Made by a program: the position numbers and the translations under genes. From Cellulosimicrobium sp. Marseille-Q4280 (GTDB lineage Bacteria > Actinomycetota > Actinomycetes > Actinomycetales > Cellulomonadaceae), in assembly GCF_943181405.1 (NCBI RefSeq), contig NZ_CALPBY010000003.1, forward strand, positions 496,001-560,000: 64,000 bases of DNA, in the 5' to 3' direction. Every line of letters starts with the position of its first letter. The stretch's first letter is position 1. The notes beneath the pieces are model-generated. The model saw only the letters and a list, made by a program, of their open reading frames with translations. It made no database searches and was not told where the DNA came from. Positions 17,667 through 26,666 of the stretch are shown here, piece by piece.

Positions 17667-18983
17667 TCAGCCGCGCGCCACGTCCGCGCCCAGGGCGGTG
17701 AGCTTGTCCTGGAAGTTCTCGTACCCGCGGTCGATGAGGCTGATGCCGCGGACGGTCGACGTCCCCTTCGCGGCGAGCGCCGCGATGAGGTGCGAGAAGC
17801 CGCCACGCAGGTCGGGGACCTCGATGTCGGCGGCCGCGAGCGGCGTCGGGCCGGAGACGACGGCCGAGTGGTGGAAGTTGCGCTGCCCGAACCGGCAGTC
17901 GCGGCCGCCGAGGCACTCCTTGTACACCTGGATCGTCGCGCCCATGCCGCGCAGCGCGTCGGTGAACCCGAACCGGTTCTCGTAGACCGTCTCGTGCACG
18001 ATCGACAGGCCCTTGGCCTGCGTGAGCGCGACGACGAGCGGCTGCTGCCAGTCGGTCATGAAGCCGGGGTGGACGTCGGTCTCGAGCACGATGGGGCTGA
18101 GGTCGCCGCCGGGGTGCCAGAAGCGGATGCCGTCGTCCTGGACGTCGAAGCGCCCGCCGACCTTCCGGAACGTGTTGAGGAACGTCATCATCTCGGGCTG
18201 CGTCGCACCCTTGACGGTGATGTCGCCGCCCGTCGCGAGGGCCGCGGACGCCCACGAGGCCGCCTCGATCCGGTCGCCGAGCGCGGTGTGCGTGTAGCCC
18301 TCGAGGCGGTCGACGCCCTCGATGCGGATCACGCGGTCGGTGTCGACCGAGATGATCGCGCCCATCTTCTGCAGGACGGCGATGAGGTCCATGATCTCGG
18401 GCTCGATCGCGGCGTTGGCGAGCTCGGTGATGCCCTCGGCGCGCACGGCCGTGAGGAGGGTCTGCTCGGTCGCGCCGACCGACGGGTAGGGCAGCGCGAT
18501 CTTCGTGCCCTGGAGACGGCGCGGCGCGCGGATGTGGATGCCGTTCTCGCGCTTGTCCACGACCGCGCCGAACTGGCGCAGGATGTCGAGGTGGTAGTTG
18601 ATCGGCCGGTCGCCGATCCGGCAGCCGCCGAGGTCGGGGATGAAGGCCTCCCCGAGACGGTGCAGCAGCGGGCCGCAGAACAGGATCGGGATACGGCTCG
18701 ACCCGGCGTGGGCGTCGATGTCCGCGACGTGCGCCGACTCGACGTTCGAGGGGTCGAGATCGAGGATCCCGCCGTCCGGGTCGGCCTTGACGGCGACGCC
18801 GTGCAGCTCGAGCAGCCCCGTGACGACGCCGACGTCGCGGATCTGCGGCACGTTGCGCAGCACGCTCGGCGACTCGCCCAGGAGCGACGCCACCATCGCC
18901 TTCGACACGAAGTTCTTCGCGCCGCGGACGGTGATGGTCCCGTCCAGGGGGGTGCCACCGTTCACGTACAGCACGTCGTTCAT
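17667..18983 (-). CDS. murA: UDP-N-acetylglucosamine 1-carboxyvinyltransferase
   Basis: First committed step of peptidoglycan synthesis: transfers enolpyruvate from PEP to UDP-GlcNAc in the cytoplasm. 438 residues from the ATG at 18983, with the substrate-binding Lys in VRGAKNFVSKAMVAS, the catalytic-loop cysteine in LGGCRIGDRPIN, and the C-terminal SLIDRGYENFQDKL. The catalytic Cys is present, so it should be fosfomycin-sensitive by that criterion. It is monocistronic and divergent from an MHS transporter across a 346-base gap. Confidence 0.95.
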   Translation of the reverse strand: MNDVLYVNGGTPLDGTITVRGAKNFVSKAMVASLLGESPSVLRNVPQIRDVGVVTGLLELHGVAVKADPDGGILDLDPSNVESAHVADIDAHAGSSRIPILFCGPLLHRLGEAFIPDLGGCRIGDRPINYHLDILRQFGAVVDKRENGIHIRAPRRLQGTKIALPYPSVGATEQTLLTAVRAEGITELANAAIEPEIMDLIAVLQKMGAIISVDTDRVIRIEGVDRLEGYTHTALGDRIEAASWASAALATGGDITVKGATQPEMMTFLNTFRKVGGRFDVQDDGIRFWHPGGDLSPIVLETDVHPGFMTDWQQPLVVALTQAKGLSIVHETVYENRFGFTDALRGMGATIQVYKECLGGRDCRFGQRNFHHSAVVSGPTPLAAADIEVPDLRGGFSHLIAALAAKGTSTVRGISLIDRGYENFQDKLTALGADVARG

Positions 18984-19329
18984 CAGCTCAGTTCGCCCTC
19001 TCGACAGCCGGGTGTTCCGTGGGCCCGAGGACGGACCCAGGTGCGCCAACGCAGGGCACCCGGAGATTATTCACCCCGCGCGCCCGCGAGACCGCCACCG
19101 CGGTGGAGTTCCCGTGGAGGTTGCGCCCACGAGTTCGTCGGCCGGCTGTCCCCGCAGGCCACGCGCTCCCGGTCGGCAGGTCGGCGAGGTCTCGACGCGG
19201 CGGGAGAGCGAGTCGCGCGCCCGCATGCTGAGACAAGCTGACCGGCATGCGAGAACGCTGCCTACCGTCGGAGCAGGTTACCCACGAGTACGCCCGGACC
19301 ACCAGCCCCACCCTTCGCAGGAGAACCCC
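18984..19329. other. Divergent intergenic region murA / MHS transporter
   Basis: The 346 bases between two divergent starts should carry both promoters. On the plus strand TACCGT (19263-19268) is a good -10 candidate about 60 bases before the transporter start, with a weak CTGACC -35 at 19238-19243 (19-base spacing). I see no gene, clear operator or terminator. Confidence 0.4.
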
Positions 19330-20679
19330 GTGCACCCCACGACGACCGATACCCGGCCCACACCAGTTGCCTCAGGCAATTCGAAGGGACGCGTCATCTT
19401 CGCGAGCCTCATCGGCACGTCGATCGAGTTCTACGACTTCTACGTCTACGCGACGGCCGCGGTGCTCGTGTTCCCCTCGGTCTTCTTCGCGAGCGAGGAC
19501 CCGACGTACGCGCTGCTCCAGTCCTTCGCCGTGTTCGGCGTCGCGTTCGTGGCGCGCCCCGTAGGGTCGGTCCTGTTCGGGCACTTCGGCGACCGGGTCG
19601 GGCGCAAGGGGACGCTCGTGGCGTCCCTGCTCACCATGGGCGTGGCGACGTTCCTCATCGGCGCGCTGCCGCCGTCGAGCACGCCCGGCTGGGCGATCCT
19701 CTCCCCCGCCCTGCTCGTGCTCATGCGTTTCTGCCAGGGACTCGGCCTCGGTGGCGAGTGGAGCGGTGCGGCGCTCCTCGCGACCGAGAACGCCCCCGAG
19801 GGCCGCCGTGCGGTGTGGGGCACGTTCCCGCAGCTCGGCGCGCCCATCGGGTTCATCCTCGCCAACACGGTCTTCCTCGTCCTCGCCGAGACGCTCTCGG
19901 AGGCGCAGTTCCTCGCGTGGGGCTGGCGCGTGCCGTTCCTCGCGAGCGCGGTGCTCGTGATCGTCGGGCTGTGGGTCCGGCTGCGGCTCATCGAGACGCC
20001 CGCGTTCCAGAAGGTCGTCGAGGCGGAGGCCGTCGCCAAGGTCCCGGTCGCGCGCGTGTTCCGCACGTCGTGGCGCCAGATCGTCTCCGGCACGTTCATC
20101 ATGCTCGCGACGTACGTGCTGTTCTACCTCATGACGACGTTCACGCTGACCTACGGGACCGCCGACGACGACGCGTCGCCCGCGGGCCTCGGGTACGAGC
20201 GCACCGACTTCCTCATCATGCTCATCGTCGGCGTCGTGTTCTTCGGGGTGCTCACGCTCGCGTCGGGGCCGATGGCGGAGCGGTTCGGGCGCCGCAAGCA
20301 CCTGCTGTGGACGACGACCGGCATCATCGTGTTCGGCCTCCTCTTCGTGCCGCTGTTCTCCGGCGGGACCGTCGGCGTCATGGCGCTGCTCGTCCTCGGG
20401 TTCTCGCTCATGGGGCTCACGTTCGGCCCGATGGCCGCGGTCCTGCCCGAGCTCTTCCCGGCGAACGTCCGCTACACCGGGTCGGCGGTGGCGTACAACG
20501 TGTCGTCGATCCTCGGTGCTGCCGTCGCACCGTTCATCGCGGTCTGGCTCTGGACCCTGGCCGGCGGATCGACGGTCCTCGTGGGCGTCTACCTGTCGGT
20601 CATGGGTGTCATCACCCTCGTGGCGCTGCTCCTGTCGAAGGAGACGAGGGACGTCGCGTACACGGACAACGTCTCCTGA
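19330..20679 (+). CDS. MFS transporter, metabolite:H+ symporter (MHS) family
   Basis: Inner-membrane secondary transporter, 449 residues with about twelve membrane helices. The MHS signature IGTSIEFYDFYVYATAAVLVF opens the first helix, followed by the MFS loop GHFGDRVGRKGTLV, the GLGLGGEWSGAALLATENA motif and a long central loop before the second half. MHS members import small carboxylates or compatible solutes (citrate, shikimate, proline/betaine). GTG at 19330 follows AGGAG at suitable distance. The ligand is unknown. Confidence 0.92.
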   Translation: MHPTTTDTRPTPVASGNSKGRVIFASLIGTSIEFYDFYVYATAAVLVFPSVFFASEDPTYALLQSFAVFGVAFVARPVGSVLFGHFGDRVGRKGTLVASLLTMGVATFLIGALPPSSTPGWAILSPALLVLMRFCQGLGLGGEWSGAALLATENAPEGRRAVWGTFPQLGAPIGFILANTVFLVLAETLSEAQFLAWGWRVPFLASAVLVIVGLWVRLRLIETPAFQKVVEAEAVAKVPVARVFRTSWRQIVSGTFIMLATYVLFYLMTTFTLTYGTADDDASPAGLGYERTDFLIMLIVGVVFFGVLTLASGPMAERFGRRKHLLWTTTGIIVFGLLFVPLFSGGTVGVMALLVLGFSLMGLTFGPMAAVLPELFPANVRYTGSAVAYNVSSILGAAVAPFIAVWLWTLAGGSTVLVGVYLSVMGVITLVALLLSKETRDVAYTDNVS

Positions 20680-20711
20680 CGCTGCGGCCCACCGCCGCCA
20701 GGTAGCGGTGC

Positions 20712-20768
20712 AGGTCGCGAGGTAGAACCCGGTGGGTTCGACCTCGCGACCTGGCGTTCTATCTCGCG
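20712..20768. repeat. Inverted repeat and extra copy of the GCGAGGTAGAAC motif (bidirectional terminator)
   Basis: Arms AGGTCGCGAGGTAGAACCC (20712-20730) and GGGTTCGACCTCGCGACCT (20734-20752) pair with one mismatch around a 3-base loop. A third, inverted copy of the motif (GTTCTATCTCGCG) follows at 20756-20768. It lies between convergent genes, so a terminator role is natural, but the repeated unit also looks like a dispersed intergenic repeat. Confidence 0.7.
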
Positions 20769-20791
20769 GCGATCGCCCTCGTCGGCGGTGG

Positions 20792-21832
20792 TCAGTCCGA
20801 CGACGCGGCGTACGCCGCGACGTAGCCGTCGACCTGAGCGAGGTACGCGGCGCGCTGGGAGTCGCCCAGCCACGACGCCTCGAACGAGTTCCTCGCGAGC
20901 GTGACGACCTCCGCCGTCGTGAGGCCGGCAGACTCCGCGAGCGCCACGTAGTTGTCCGCGACGTAGCCGCCGAAGTACGCGGGGTCGTCGGAGTTCACGG
21001 TGACCCGGACGCCGTCGCGCAGGAGCCCGGCGATCTCCGCCGCCTTCATGTCGTCCGTGACGAACGAGTTCGACACCGGGCAGCACGTCAGCCCGAGGCC
21101 GCGCTCGCGCACGACGGCGACGAGCGCCGGGTCCTCCACGACGTTCGTCCCGTGGTCGACGCGGTCCACGCCGATCTCGTCGAGGACCGTGCGGATGTTG
21201 TCGATGCTCCCCGGCTGGTCGATGTCGCAGTGCATCGTCAGGCGGTAGCCGAGCTCGCGGGCCCGCGCGAAGACGTCGGCGAACTTCTCCGGCGGGTTGC
21301 CGCGGTCGTCGGAGTCGAGCCCGACGCCGAGGATCCGGTCCCGGAACGGCACCGACGCCTCGAGCGTCTCGGCGGCGCTCTCGGCCGACATGTCGCGCAG
21401 GAAGCACAGGATGAGGTGCGCGTCGACGCCGTGCTTCTCCGACGCCCCGGCGGCCGCCCGGTGGTAGCCGGTCACGACAGTCTCGAACGGCACGCCGCGC
21501 GACGTGTGCGCCTGCGGGTCGAAGAACATCTCGACGTGCTTCACGCCGTCGGCCGCGGCGCGCGCGAGGTACGCATCGGCGAGCTCGAAGAAGTCGTCCG
21601 CGGTCTGCAGCACCTCCATCGCCGGGTAGTACACGGCGAGGAAGCTCGTCAGGGAGTCGAACGCGTACGTCGCGCGGACCTCCTCGACCGTCGACTGGCC
21701 GATGTCGACGCCGTTGCGCTGCGCGAGGCGCAGCTTGAGGTCGGGCTCGAGCGTCCCCTCGAGGTGCAGGTGCAGCTCGGCCTTCGGCAGGCCGGTGATG
21801 AACTCGCGCGTGGGCGTGGCAGGCAGGGCCAT
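20792..21832 (-). CDS. add: Adenosine/adenine deaminase
   Basis: Zinc-dependent hydrolytic deaminase of purine salvage, 346 residues. Metal ligands and catalytic residues are visible: PKAELHLHLEGT, the third zinc-binding His in LTMHCDID, DRVDHGTNVVED, and NSDDPAYFG. The LTCCPVSNSFVT stretch is the CPxSN form shared by adenosine and adenine deaminases, so base versus nucleoside specificity is not settled. The ATG at 21832 has GGAG 5 bases upstream. Nothing in the neighbourhood forms an operon with it. Confidence 0.9.
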   Translation of the reverse strand: MALPATPTREFITGLPKAELHLHLEGTLEPDLKLRLAQRNGVDIGQSTVEEVRATYAFDSLTSFLAVYYPAMEVLQTADDFFELADAYLARAAADGVKHVEMFFDPQAHTSRGVPFETVVTGYHRAAAGASEKHGVDAHLILCFLRDMSAESAAETLEASVPFRDRILGVGLDSDDRGNPPEKFADVFARARELGYRLTMHCDIDQPGSIDNIRTVLDEIGVDRVDHGTNVVEDPALVAVVRERGLGLTCCPVSNSFVTDDMKAAEIAGLLRDGVRVTVNSDDPAYFGGYVADNYVALAESAGLTTAEVVTLARNSFEASWLGDSQRAAYLAQVDGYVAAYAASSD

Positions 21833-21877
21833 GGGTCTCCTTCTCGGGTCGGGTCGTCCCCCGCCTCTCATCCTCTC

Positions 21878-21932
21878 CTGCCCGACGGCGCAGGTCACCC
21901 GGGTCCGTCGGGTGCGGATCGCCGTCGGGCAG
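21878..21932. repeat. Inverted repeat in the add / LPMO divergent region
   Basis: CTGCCCGACGGCG (21878-21890) and CGCCGTCGGGCAG (21920-21932) are perfect inverted arms 29 bases apart, between divergent genes. It could be a regulator site or a structured leader of the deaminase mRNA. No AGCGCT-type (CelR) operator is visible before the LPMO gene. Confidence 0.5.
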
Positions 21933-22065
21933 GGACGCGGGGTCGCCGCACGACCGGCGACGCGCGCGCCGTGGCGCGCGCCGCTGAACCGATTAGGCGG
22001 TAGCACGGCGGCTCGCCGTCCAGGATCGTCCCAGTGTCCGACATCCGTGAGCGAAGGAGCTTGAG

Positions 22066-23427
22066 ATGCGACGCATAGCAGCGTGGGCCGCCGCGGCGGT
22101 CCTCGGAGCGGCCGGCCTCGTGGCGGTCGCTCCACCCGCGCCCGCCGAGGCGCACGGCGCCGAGGTGTTCCCCGGCAGCCGCCAGTACCTGTGCTGGGTC
22201 GACGGCCAGACGCAGAACGGCCAGGTCGACCCGTCGAACCCGGCGTGCGCGAACGCGTACGCCGTCAGCGGGAGCTCGGCGTTCTACAACTGGTTCGGCA
22301 ACCTCGACTCGAACGGCGCGGGCCGGACGTCGGGCTACATCCCCGACGGCCAGATCTGCGACGGCGGAGGCCGCGGCCCGTACGACTTCTCCGGGTTCAA
22401 CGCCGTGCGCGACGACTGGCCGACGACGCACCTGACCGCCGGCGAGACGTACCAGTTCCAGCACAACAACTGGGCCGAGCACCCCGGGCGCTTCGACGTG
22501 TACGTCACCGAGGAGGGCTGGGACGCGTCGGGCCCGCTCGCGTGGAGCGACCTCGAGCTCATCGACTCGGTGACCAACCCGCCCGACACCGGCGGGCCCG
22601 GCGCCCTGAACTACTACTACTGGGACGTCACCCTCCCTGCGGACCGCAGCGGCGACCACATGATCTTCACCCACTGGGTTCGGTCGGACAGCAACGAGAA
22701 CTTCTACAGCTGTTCGGACGTCGCGTTCGACGGCGGCGACGGCGAGGTCACGGGCATCGGGGACGACGGCGGCGAGCCGACGGACCCCGTCTGCCCGGAC
22801 GAGGCACCCGGTTCCCCGGGCGCGCCGATGGCCATGAGCATCACGACGAACAGCGCGCACGTGATGTGGGGTGCCGCGCAGACCGGGTGCGTCACCGGGT
22901 ACGACGTGCTCGACCCCGGGACCGGCGCGGTGCTCGCCAGCACCGACGGCTCACCGATGGTCGACCTGACCGGGCTGGAACCCGGCACCGAGCACACGGT
23001 GGCGGTCCGGTCGCGGAACGACCACACGGGCGCGGTCTCGAGCACCCGGACCGTCACGTTCACCACGCTGGACGACGACGAGACGCCGACACCCACCGGT
23101 GCCTGCGAGGTCGACTACACCGCGTCCTCCTGGGGCGGCAGCAGCACCGGGTTCACGGCCTCGGTCACCGTGAAGAACACGTCCATCGTGGCCGTCTCCG
23201 ACTGGGTGGTGTCGTTCACCTACCCGGGCGGGCAGAAGGTCGACGAGCCCGGGTGGAGCGCGACGCTCGACCAGATGGGGACGACGGTCACGGCGACACG
23301 CCCGGCGTGGAAGACCGGCATCGCTCCCGGTGAGTCCGTCACGTTCGGCTTCAACGGCGCGACCGCCGCAGCCGGGACGCACCCCGAACCGGCAGGGTTC
23401 GCGCTCAACGGGGCGGCCTGCGGCTGA
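22066..23427 (+). CDS. AA10 lytic polysaccharide monooxygenase with FN3 and CBM2 domains
   Basis: Secreted copper enzyme that oxidatively cleaves crystalline cellulose or chitin. The signal peptide (1-29) ends at AEA, leaving His30 (HGAEVFPGSRQYLC) as the mature N-terminus, one half of the copper histidine brace. The second His is in NNWAEHPGRFDVYVT. Catalytic domain about 30-225, then a Gly/Asp linker, a fibronectin type III domain (about 248-335) and a cellulose-binding CBM2 (346-453, beginning CEVDYTASSWGGS). CBM2 and the QTQNGQVDPSNPAC loop favour cellulose-active AA10 proteins, but chitin cannot be excluded. ATG 22066 follows AAGGAG. It is monocistronic with a strong terminator. Confidence 0.93.
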   Translation: MRRIAAWAAAAVLGAAGLVAVAPPAPAEAHGAEVFPGSRQYLCWVDGQTQNGQVDPSNPACANAYAVSGSSAFYNWFGNLDSNGAGRTSGYIPDGQICDGGGRGPYDFSGFNAVRDDWPTTHLTAGETYQFQHNNWAEHPGRFDVYVTEEGWDASGPLAWSDLELIDSVTNPPDTGGPGALNYYYWDVTLPADRSGDHMIFTHWVRSDSNENFYSCSDVAFDGGDGEVTGIGDDGGEPTDPVCPDEAPGSPGAPMAMSITTNSAHVMWGAAQTGCVTGYDVLDPGTGAVLASTDGSPMVDLTGLEPGTEHTVAVRSRNDHTGAVSSTRTVTFTTLDDDETPTPTGACEVDYTASSWGGSSTGFTASVTVKNTSIVAVSDWVVSFTYPGGQKVDEPGWSATLDQMGTTVTATRPAWKTGIAPGESVTFGFNGATAAAGTHPEPAGFALNGAACG

Positions 23428-23434
23428 CGTGCTC

Positions 23435-23485
23435 CGGCACGACGGTGCGCCGACGGGACGTCTCCGCCGGCGCACCGTCGTGCCG
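23435..23485. terminator. Bidirectional terminator LPMO / DeoR
   Basis: Perfect 18-base arms CGGCACGACGGTGCGCCG (23435-23452) and CGGCGCACCGTCGTGCCG (23468-23485) lie between convergent genes. Confidence 0.8.
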
Positions 23486-23546
23486 AGCTCCGGGAACGGG
23501 GTGGTCCGCGTGCCGTGAGGGCGTCGGGCCGCGCAGCGGCGGGCGG

Positions 23547-24305
23547 TCAGGCGTGGGCCTCGACGATGCGGACCTGCTCACCGAGCCGGCGCACGACGTC
23601 GGAGCCCGGGTCCGCGTCCGTGACGATGCCGGCGACGTCCCCGAACCCGATCACGCGGTACGGGGACGCGGCGCCGATCTTCTCCGACGAACCCAGGACG
23701 TAGGTCTCGGCGGCGCGCCCGGCCAGGACCCGCTTCATGGCCGCCTCGTCACCGTCCCCCGTGGTCAGGCCGGTCTCCGGATGGATGCCGGTGACGCCCA
23801 GGAGGAACACGTCCGCCGAGATCCTCTGTGCCGCCTCGACCGTCGCAGCCCCGCTCGCCACGGCGGAGTGCTTGAAGAGCCTGCCGCCGAGGATGAACAC
23901 CTCGACGCCAGGGTGCTCGACGAGCGCCGCCGCGACGGTCGGGCTGTGCGTGATCACGGTGCACCGCAGGGTCGGCGGCAACGCGGACGCGACAGCGAGC
24001 GCGGTGGTCCCGCCGTCCAGGATGACGGTGGCGCCCGGGCTGATCAGCTGCACCGCGGCCGCAGCGACGAGCCGCTTGCCGACCGTCCCGACCTGGTGGC
24101 GGCTTGCGTAGTCGACCACCGCCGGCGAGACCGGCAACGCCCCTCCGTAGACCCGCTGGCACAGTCCCTCCGCGGCCAGGTCGCGCAGGTCGCGCCGGAT
24201 GCTGTCCTCGGAGAGCCCGAGCTCGGCGGCGGCGGCCTTCGCCACGATCTTGCCGTCGCGCCGAAGGGTCTCGAGGAGGTGTTCGCGTCGCTCCGAAGCA
24301 AGCAT
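23547..24305 (-). CDS. DeoR/GlpR-family transcriptional regulator
   Basis: 252 residues. The N-terminal helix-turn-helix (ERREHLLETLRRDGKIVAKA, then LGLSEDSIRRDLRDLAAEG) precedes a sugar-phosphate-sensing isomerase-like domain (VILDGGTTALAVASAL, TVITHSPTVAAAL, SSEKIGAASPYRVIGF). DeoR members bind phosphorylated sugars. It is divergent from a deoxyribosyltransferase-like/NUDIX gene pair with only 51 bases between starts, so it most likely controls that pair and itself. A deoxyribose- or nucleotide-derived effector would fit but is inference. Confidence 0.9.
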   Translation of the reverse strand: MLASERREHLLETLRRDGKIVAKAAAAELGLSEDSIRRDLRDLAAEGLCQRVYGGALPVSPAVVDYASRHQVGTVGKRLVAAAAVQLISPGATVILDGGTTALAVASALPPTLRCTVITHSPTVAAALVEHPGVEVFILGGRLFKHSAVASGAATVEAAQRISADVFLLGVTGIHPETGLTTGDGDEAAMKRVLAGRAAETYVLGSSEKIGAASPYRVIGFGDVAGIVTDADPGSDVVRRLGEQVRIVEAHA

Positions 24306-24350
24306 CACGTTTCTCGTTTCTTCGTAGTTCTGCACGTTTATGCGTACTCT
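24306..24350. promoter_or_regulatory. DeoR-type direct repeats and leaderless promoter
   Basis: This is the least GC-rich stretch of the area. CACGTTTCTCGTT (24306-24318) and CACGTTTATGCGT (24333-24345) are direct repeats 27 bases apart, as often seen for DeoR-family operators. TACTCT (24345-24350) lies exactly 6 bases before the ATG at 24357 and no Shine-Dalgarno is present, suggesting a leaderless mRNA. Confidence 0.6.
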
Positions 24351-24356
24351 ACCTCC

Positions 24357-24734
24357 ATGACTCGACCTCTGCTCATCCTCATCGCCGGCCCGTACCGTTC
24401 CGGCACCGGCGGCGACCCGGCCGCGATGGAGGCCAACCTGCGCCGCCTGGAGGAGGCCGCGTGGCCCCTCTTCGCCGCGGGACACGTCCCCGTGATCGGC
24501 GAGTGGGTGGCGCTGCCGGTCCTGCGCTCCGCCGGCGCCACCGTGGACGACGACCTGGCGACCGACGTCCTCTACCCGACCGCGCGGCGGCTCCTGGAGC
24601 ACTGCGACGCCGTGCTCCGGCTGCCCGGCGAGTCGACCGGTGCCGACCTGGACGTCGCGATCGCCACGGAACGCGGCCTTCCCGTCTACCACGACGTCGC
24701 CGACGTGCCACGACTCGCGGAGATCGCCCGATGA
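24357..24734 (+). CDS. Nucleoside 2-deoxyribosyltransferase-like (DUF4406) protein
   Basis: 125-residue cytoplasmic protein. It starts with LLILIAGPYRSGTGGD, the beta-strand plus GPY loop of the nucleoside deoxyribosyltransferase / DUF4406 fold, and ends with a CDAVLRLPGESTGADLDVAIA segment, where E or D in such a position is the usual active-site or substrate-binding acid. Family members cleave or exchange N-glycosidic bonds of (deoxy)nucleosides, but DUF4406 itself is largely uncharacterised. Its stop overlaps the NUDIX start (ATGA), so the two are coupled. Confidence 0.72.
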   Translation: MTRPLLILIAGPYRSGTGGDPAAMEANLRRLEEAAWPLFAAGHVPVIGEWVALPVLRSAGATVDDDLATDVLYPTARRLLEHCDAVLRLPGESTGADLDVAIATERGLPVYHDVADVPRLAEIAR

Positions 24735-25381
24735 CCGGGCAGCCCGGGGTGGACGTCCCCGACCACCGGGGTCGGACCGGCCTCGACCAGGCCGGGCGCA
24801 CCTTGCGCCGCAACCCCGACGTCGTCGTCCGTGACGTCGAGCTCACCTCCGAGGGGTGGCACGTGCTGCGCCGCACGACGCTCGACCACCGGCGACGGGA
24901 CGGGACCTGGCACACCGTGCAGCGCGAGACCTACGACCGCGGGGACGGCGCGACCATCCTGCTCCACGACGACGCGCGGTCCACCGTGCTGCTCACGCGC
25001 CAGTTCCGCTTCCCCGCCTACGTCAACGACCACCCGGACGGGATGCTCCTCGAGACGGCCGCGGGCCTGCTGGACGACGACGACCCGGAGACGGCGATCC
25101 GGCGAGAGGTCGCGGAGGAGCTGGGCGTCACGGTCGGGCCGGTCGCGCACGTCTTCACCGCGTACATGAGCCCCGGGTCCGTCACGGAGAAGGTGTACTT
25201 CTACGCGGCGCCGTACACACCGCTCGACCGCACCGGGCCGGGTGGCGGGGTGGCCGACGAGGGCGAGGACATCGAGGTCGTCGAGCTCCTCCTCGACGAG
25301 GCCCTGGCGATGGTCCAGGACGGTCGCATCGTCGACGGCAAGGCGATCATGCTGCTCCAGTGGTGGGCGCTCCACCGCTGA
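24731..25381 (+). CDS. NUDIX hydrolase (NudK-like, nucleoside-diphosphate-sugar type)
   Basis: 216 residues. The N-terminal pattern [20 protein letters not shown] and [14 protein letters not shown] resembles the GDP-mannose/ADP-ribose pyrophosphatase branch (NudK/YffH). The NUDIX box is [23 protein letters not shown], listed here by its key residues: Gly, Glu, then RREVAEELG for metal binding. It likely hydrolyses a nucleoside diphosphate sugar. Overlap with the deoxyribosyltransferase-like gene and the DeoR regulator next door indicate one small nucleotide- or sugar-metabolism module. Confidence 0.88.
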   Translation: MTGQPGVDVPDHRGRTGLDQAGRTLRRNPDVVVRDVELTSEGWHVLRRTTLDHRRRDGTWHTVQRETYDRGDGATILLHDDARSTVLLTRQFRFPAYVNDHPDGMLLETAAGLLDDDDPETAIRREVAEELGVTVGPVAHVFTAYMSPGSVTEKVYFYAAPYTPLDRTGPGGGVADEGEDIEVVELLLDEALAMVQDGRIVDGKAIMLLQWWALHR

Positions 25382-25481
25382 CTCCCGCGGCATTCCCGGT
25401 GTGGGGTGCCCTGAGAGAGCCTCCCCGGCGCGCCCGGTGGCGCATACCGTGGAGGCCGCACCACCGACGAAGGAGAACTCT

Positions 25482-26522
25482 TTGCGCACCGTCAACGCCT
25501 ACGCCGCCCCGTCCGCGACCGAGCCCCTGGTCCCCACGACCATCGAACGTCGCGACGTCGGCCCGAAGGACGTCCTCATCGCCATCCGCTACGCCGGCAT
25601 CTGCCACAGCGACATCCACACCGTGCGGGGCGACTGGGGCCGGATCGCCTACCCGCAGGTCGTCGGCCACGAGATCGTCGGCGAGGTCGTCGAGGTCGGC
25701 CCCGACGTGACCCGGCACGCCGTGGGCGACCGGGTAGGCGTCGGCTGCATGGTCAACTCGTGCCGCGAGTGCGAGAACTGCCGCGCCGGCATGGAGAACT
25801 ACTGCCTCGAGGGCAACATCCAGACCTACGCCGGCCGCGACGTCGACGGCACCATCACCCAGGGCGGCTACTCGACCCACGTCGTCGTCGACGAGGACTT
25901 CGTCCTCCGCGTCCCCGACGCCATCCCCTACGAGGCCGCCGCCCCGCTGCTGTGCGCGGGCATCACCACCTACTCGCCGCTCGCGCACTGGAACGCGGGC
26001 CCCGGCAAGCGGGTCGCCGTCGTCGGCATGGGCGGCCTCGGCCACGTGGCCGTGAAGATCGCCGCGGCGATGGGCGCCGAGGTCACCGTGCTCTCGCGCA
26101 CGCTGGCGAAGAAGGACGACGGCCTGGCCTTCGGCGCGACCGACTACTTCGCGACCGAGGACGACGCCACGTTCGAGGCCCTCGCCAACCGGTTCGACCT
26201 CGTCCTCAACACCGTCAGCGCGCCTCTCGAGCTCGACCGCTACCTGCGGCTGCTCCGGCTCGACGGCACGATGGTCAACGTCGGCGCTCCCCCCGAGCCG
26301 CTGCCCGTCACCGTGTTCACGCTGTTCGGCAACCGCCGGTCGTTCGCCGGGTCCGGGATCGGCTCCATCGCCGAGACCCAGGAGATGCTCGACTTCTGCG
26401 CCGAGCACGGCATCGCCCCGGAGACCGAGCTCATCGCTGCCGAGCAGATCAACGACGCCTACGAGCGCGTGCTCTCCAGCGACGTGCGCTACCGGTTCGT
26501 CATCGACACCGCGACGCTGTAG
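25482..26522 (+). CDS. Zinc-dependent alcohol dehydrogenase (YahK/cinnamyl type)
   Basis: Cytoplasmic NADP-dependent medium-chain dehydrogenase, 346 residues from TTG 25482 behind AAGGAG. Catalytic zinc ligands are in [11 protein letters not shown] and GHEIVGEV; structural zinc is held by [15 protein letters not shown]; the nucleotide motif is [14 protein letters not shown]. It closely follows the YahK/AdhC-like pattern, reducing aldehydes broadly. A TACCGT -10 at 25445-25450 gives a short leader. Downstream is a bidirectional terminator. Confidence 0.93.
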   Translation: MRTVNAYAAPSATEPLVPTTIERRDVGPKDVLIAIRYAGICHSDIHTVRGDWGRIAYPQVVGHEIVGEVVEVGPDVTRHAVGDRVGVGCMVNSCRECENCRAGMENYCLEGNIQTYAGRDVDGTITQGGYSTHVVVDEDFVLRVPDAIPYEAAAPLLCAGITTYSPLAHWNAGPGKRVAVVGMGGLGHVAVKIAAAMGAEVTVLSRTLAKKDDGLAFGATDYFATEDDATFEALANRFDLVLNTVSAPLELDRYLRLLRLDGTMVNVGAPPEPLPVTVFTLFGNRRSFAGSGIGSIAETQEMLDFCAEHGIAPETELIAAEQINDAYERVLSSDVRYRFVIDTATL

Positions 26523-26594
26523 CGGTCGATCCCGCCGTCCCCACCCCGCCGGTCGCGGCTGATCCCGCGGCGGGCAGGGCGGGAGGACACGGAC

Positions 26595-26630
26595 GAGGCC
26601 CGGGGCGCGGCGTTCCGCGCTCCGGGCCTC
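26595..26630. terminator. Bidirectional terminator adh / lpd
   Basis: Arms GAGGCCCGGGGCGCGG and CCGCGCTCCGGGCCTC pair with one mismatch around CGTT, between convergent genes. Confidence 0.8.
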
Positions 26631-26666
26631 CGCGGGCGATGTCGCCCGACCGACGTGTCCCCTCGG

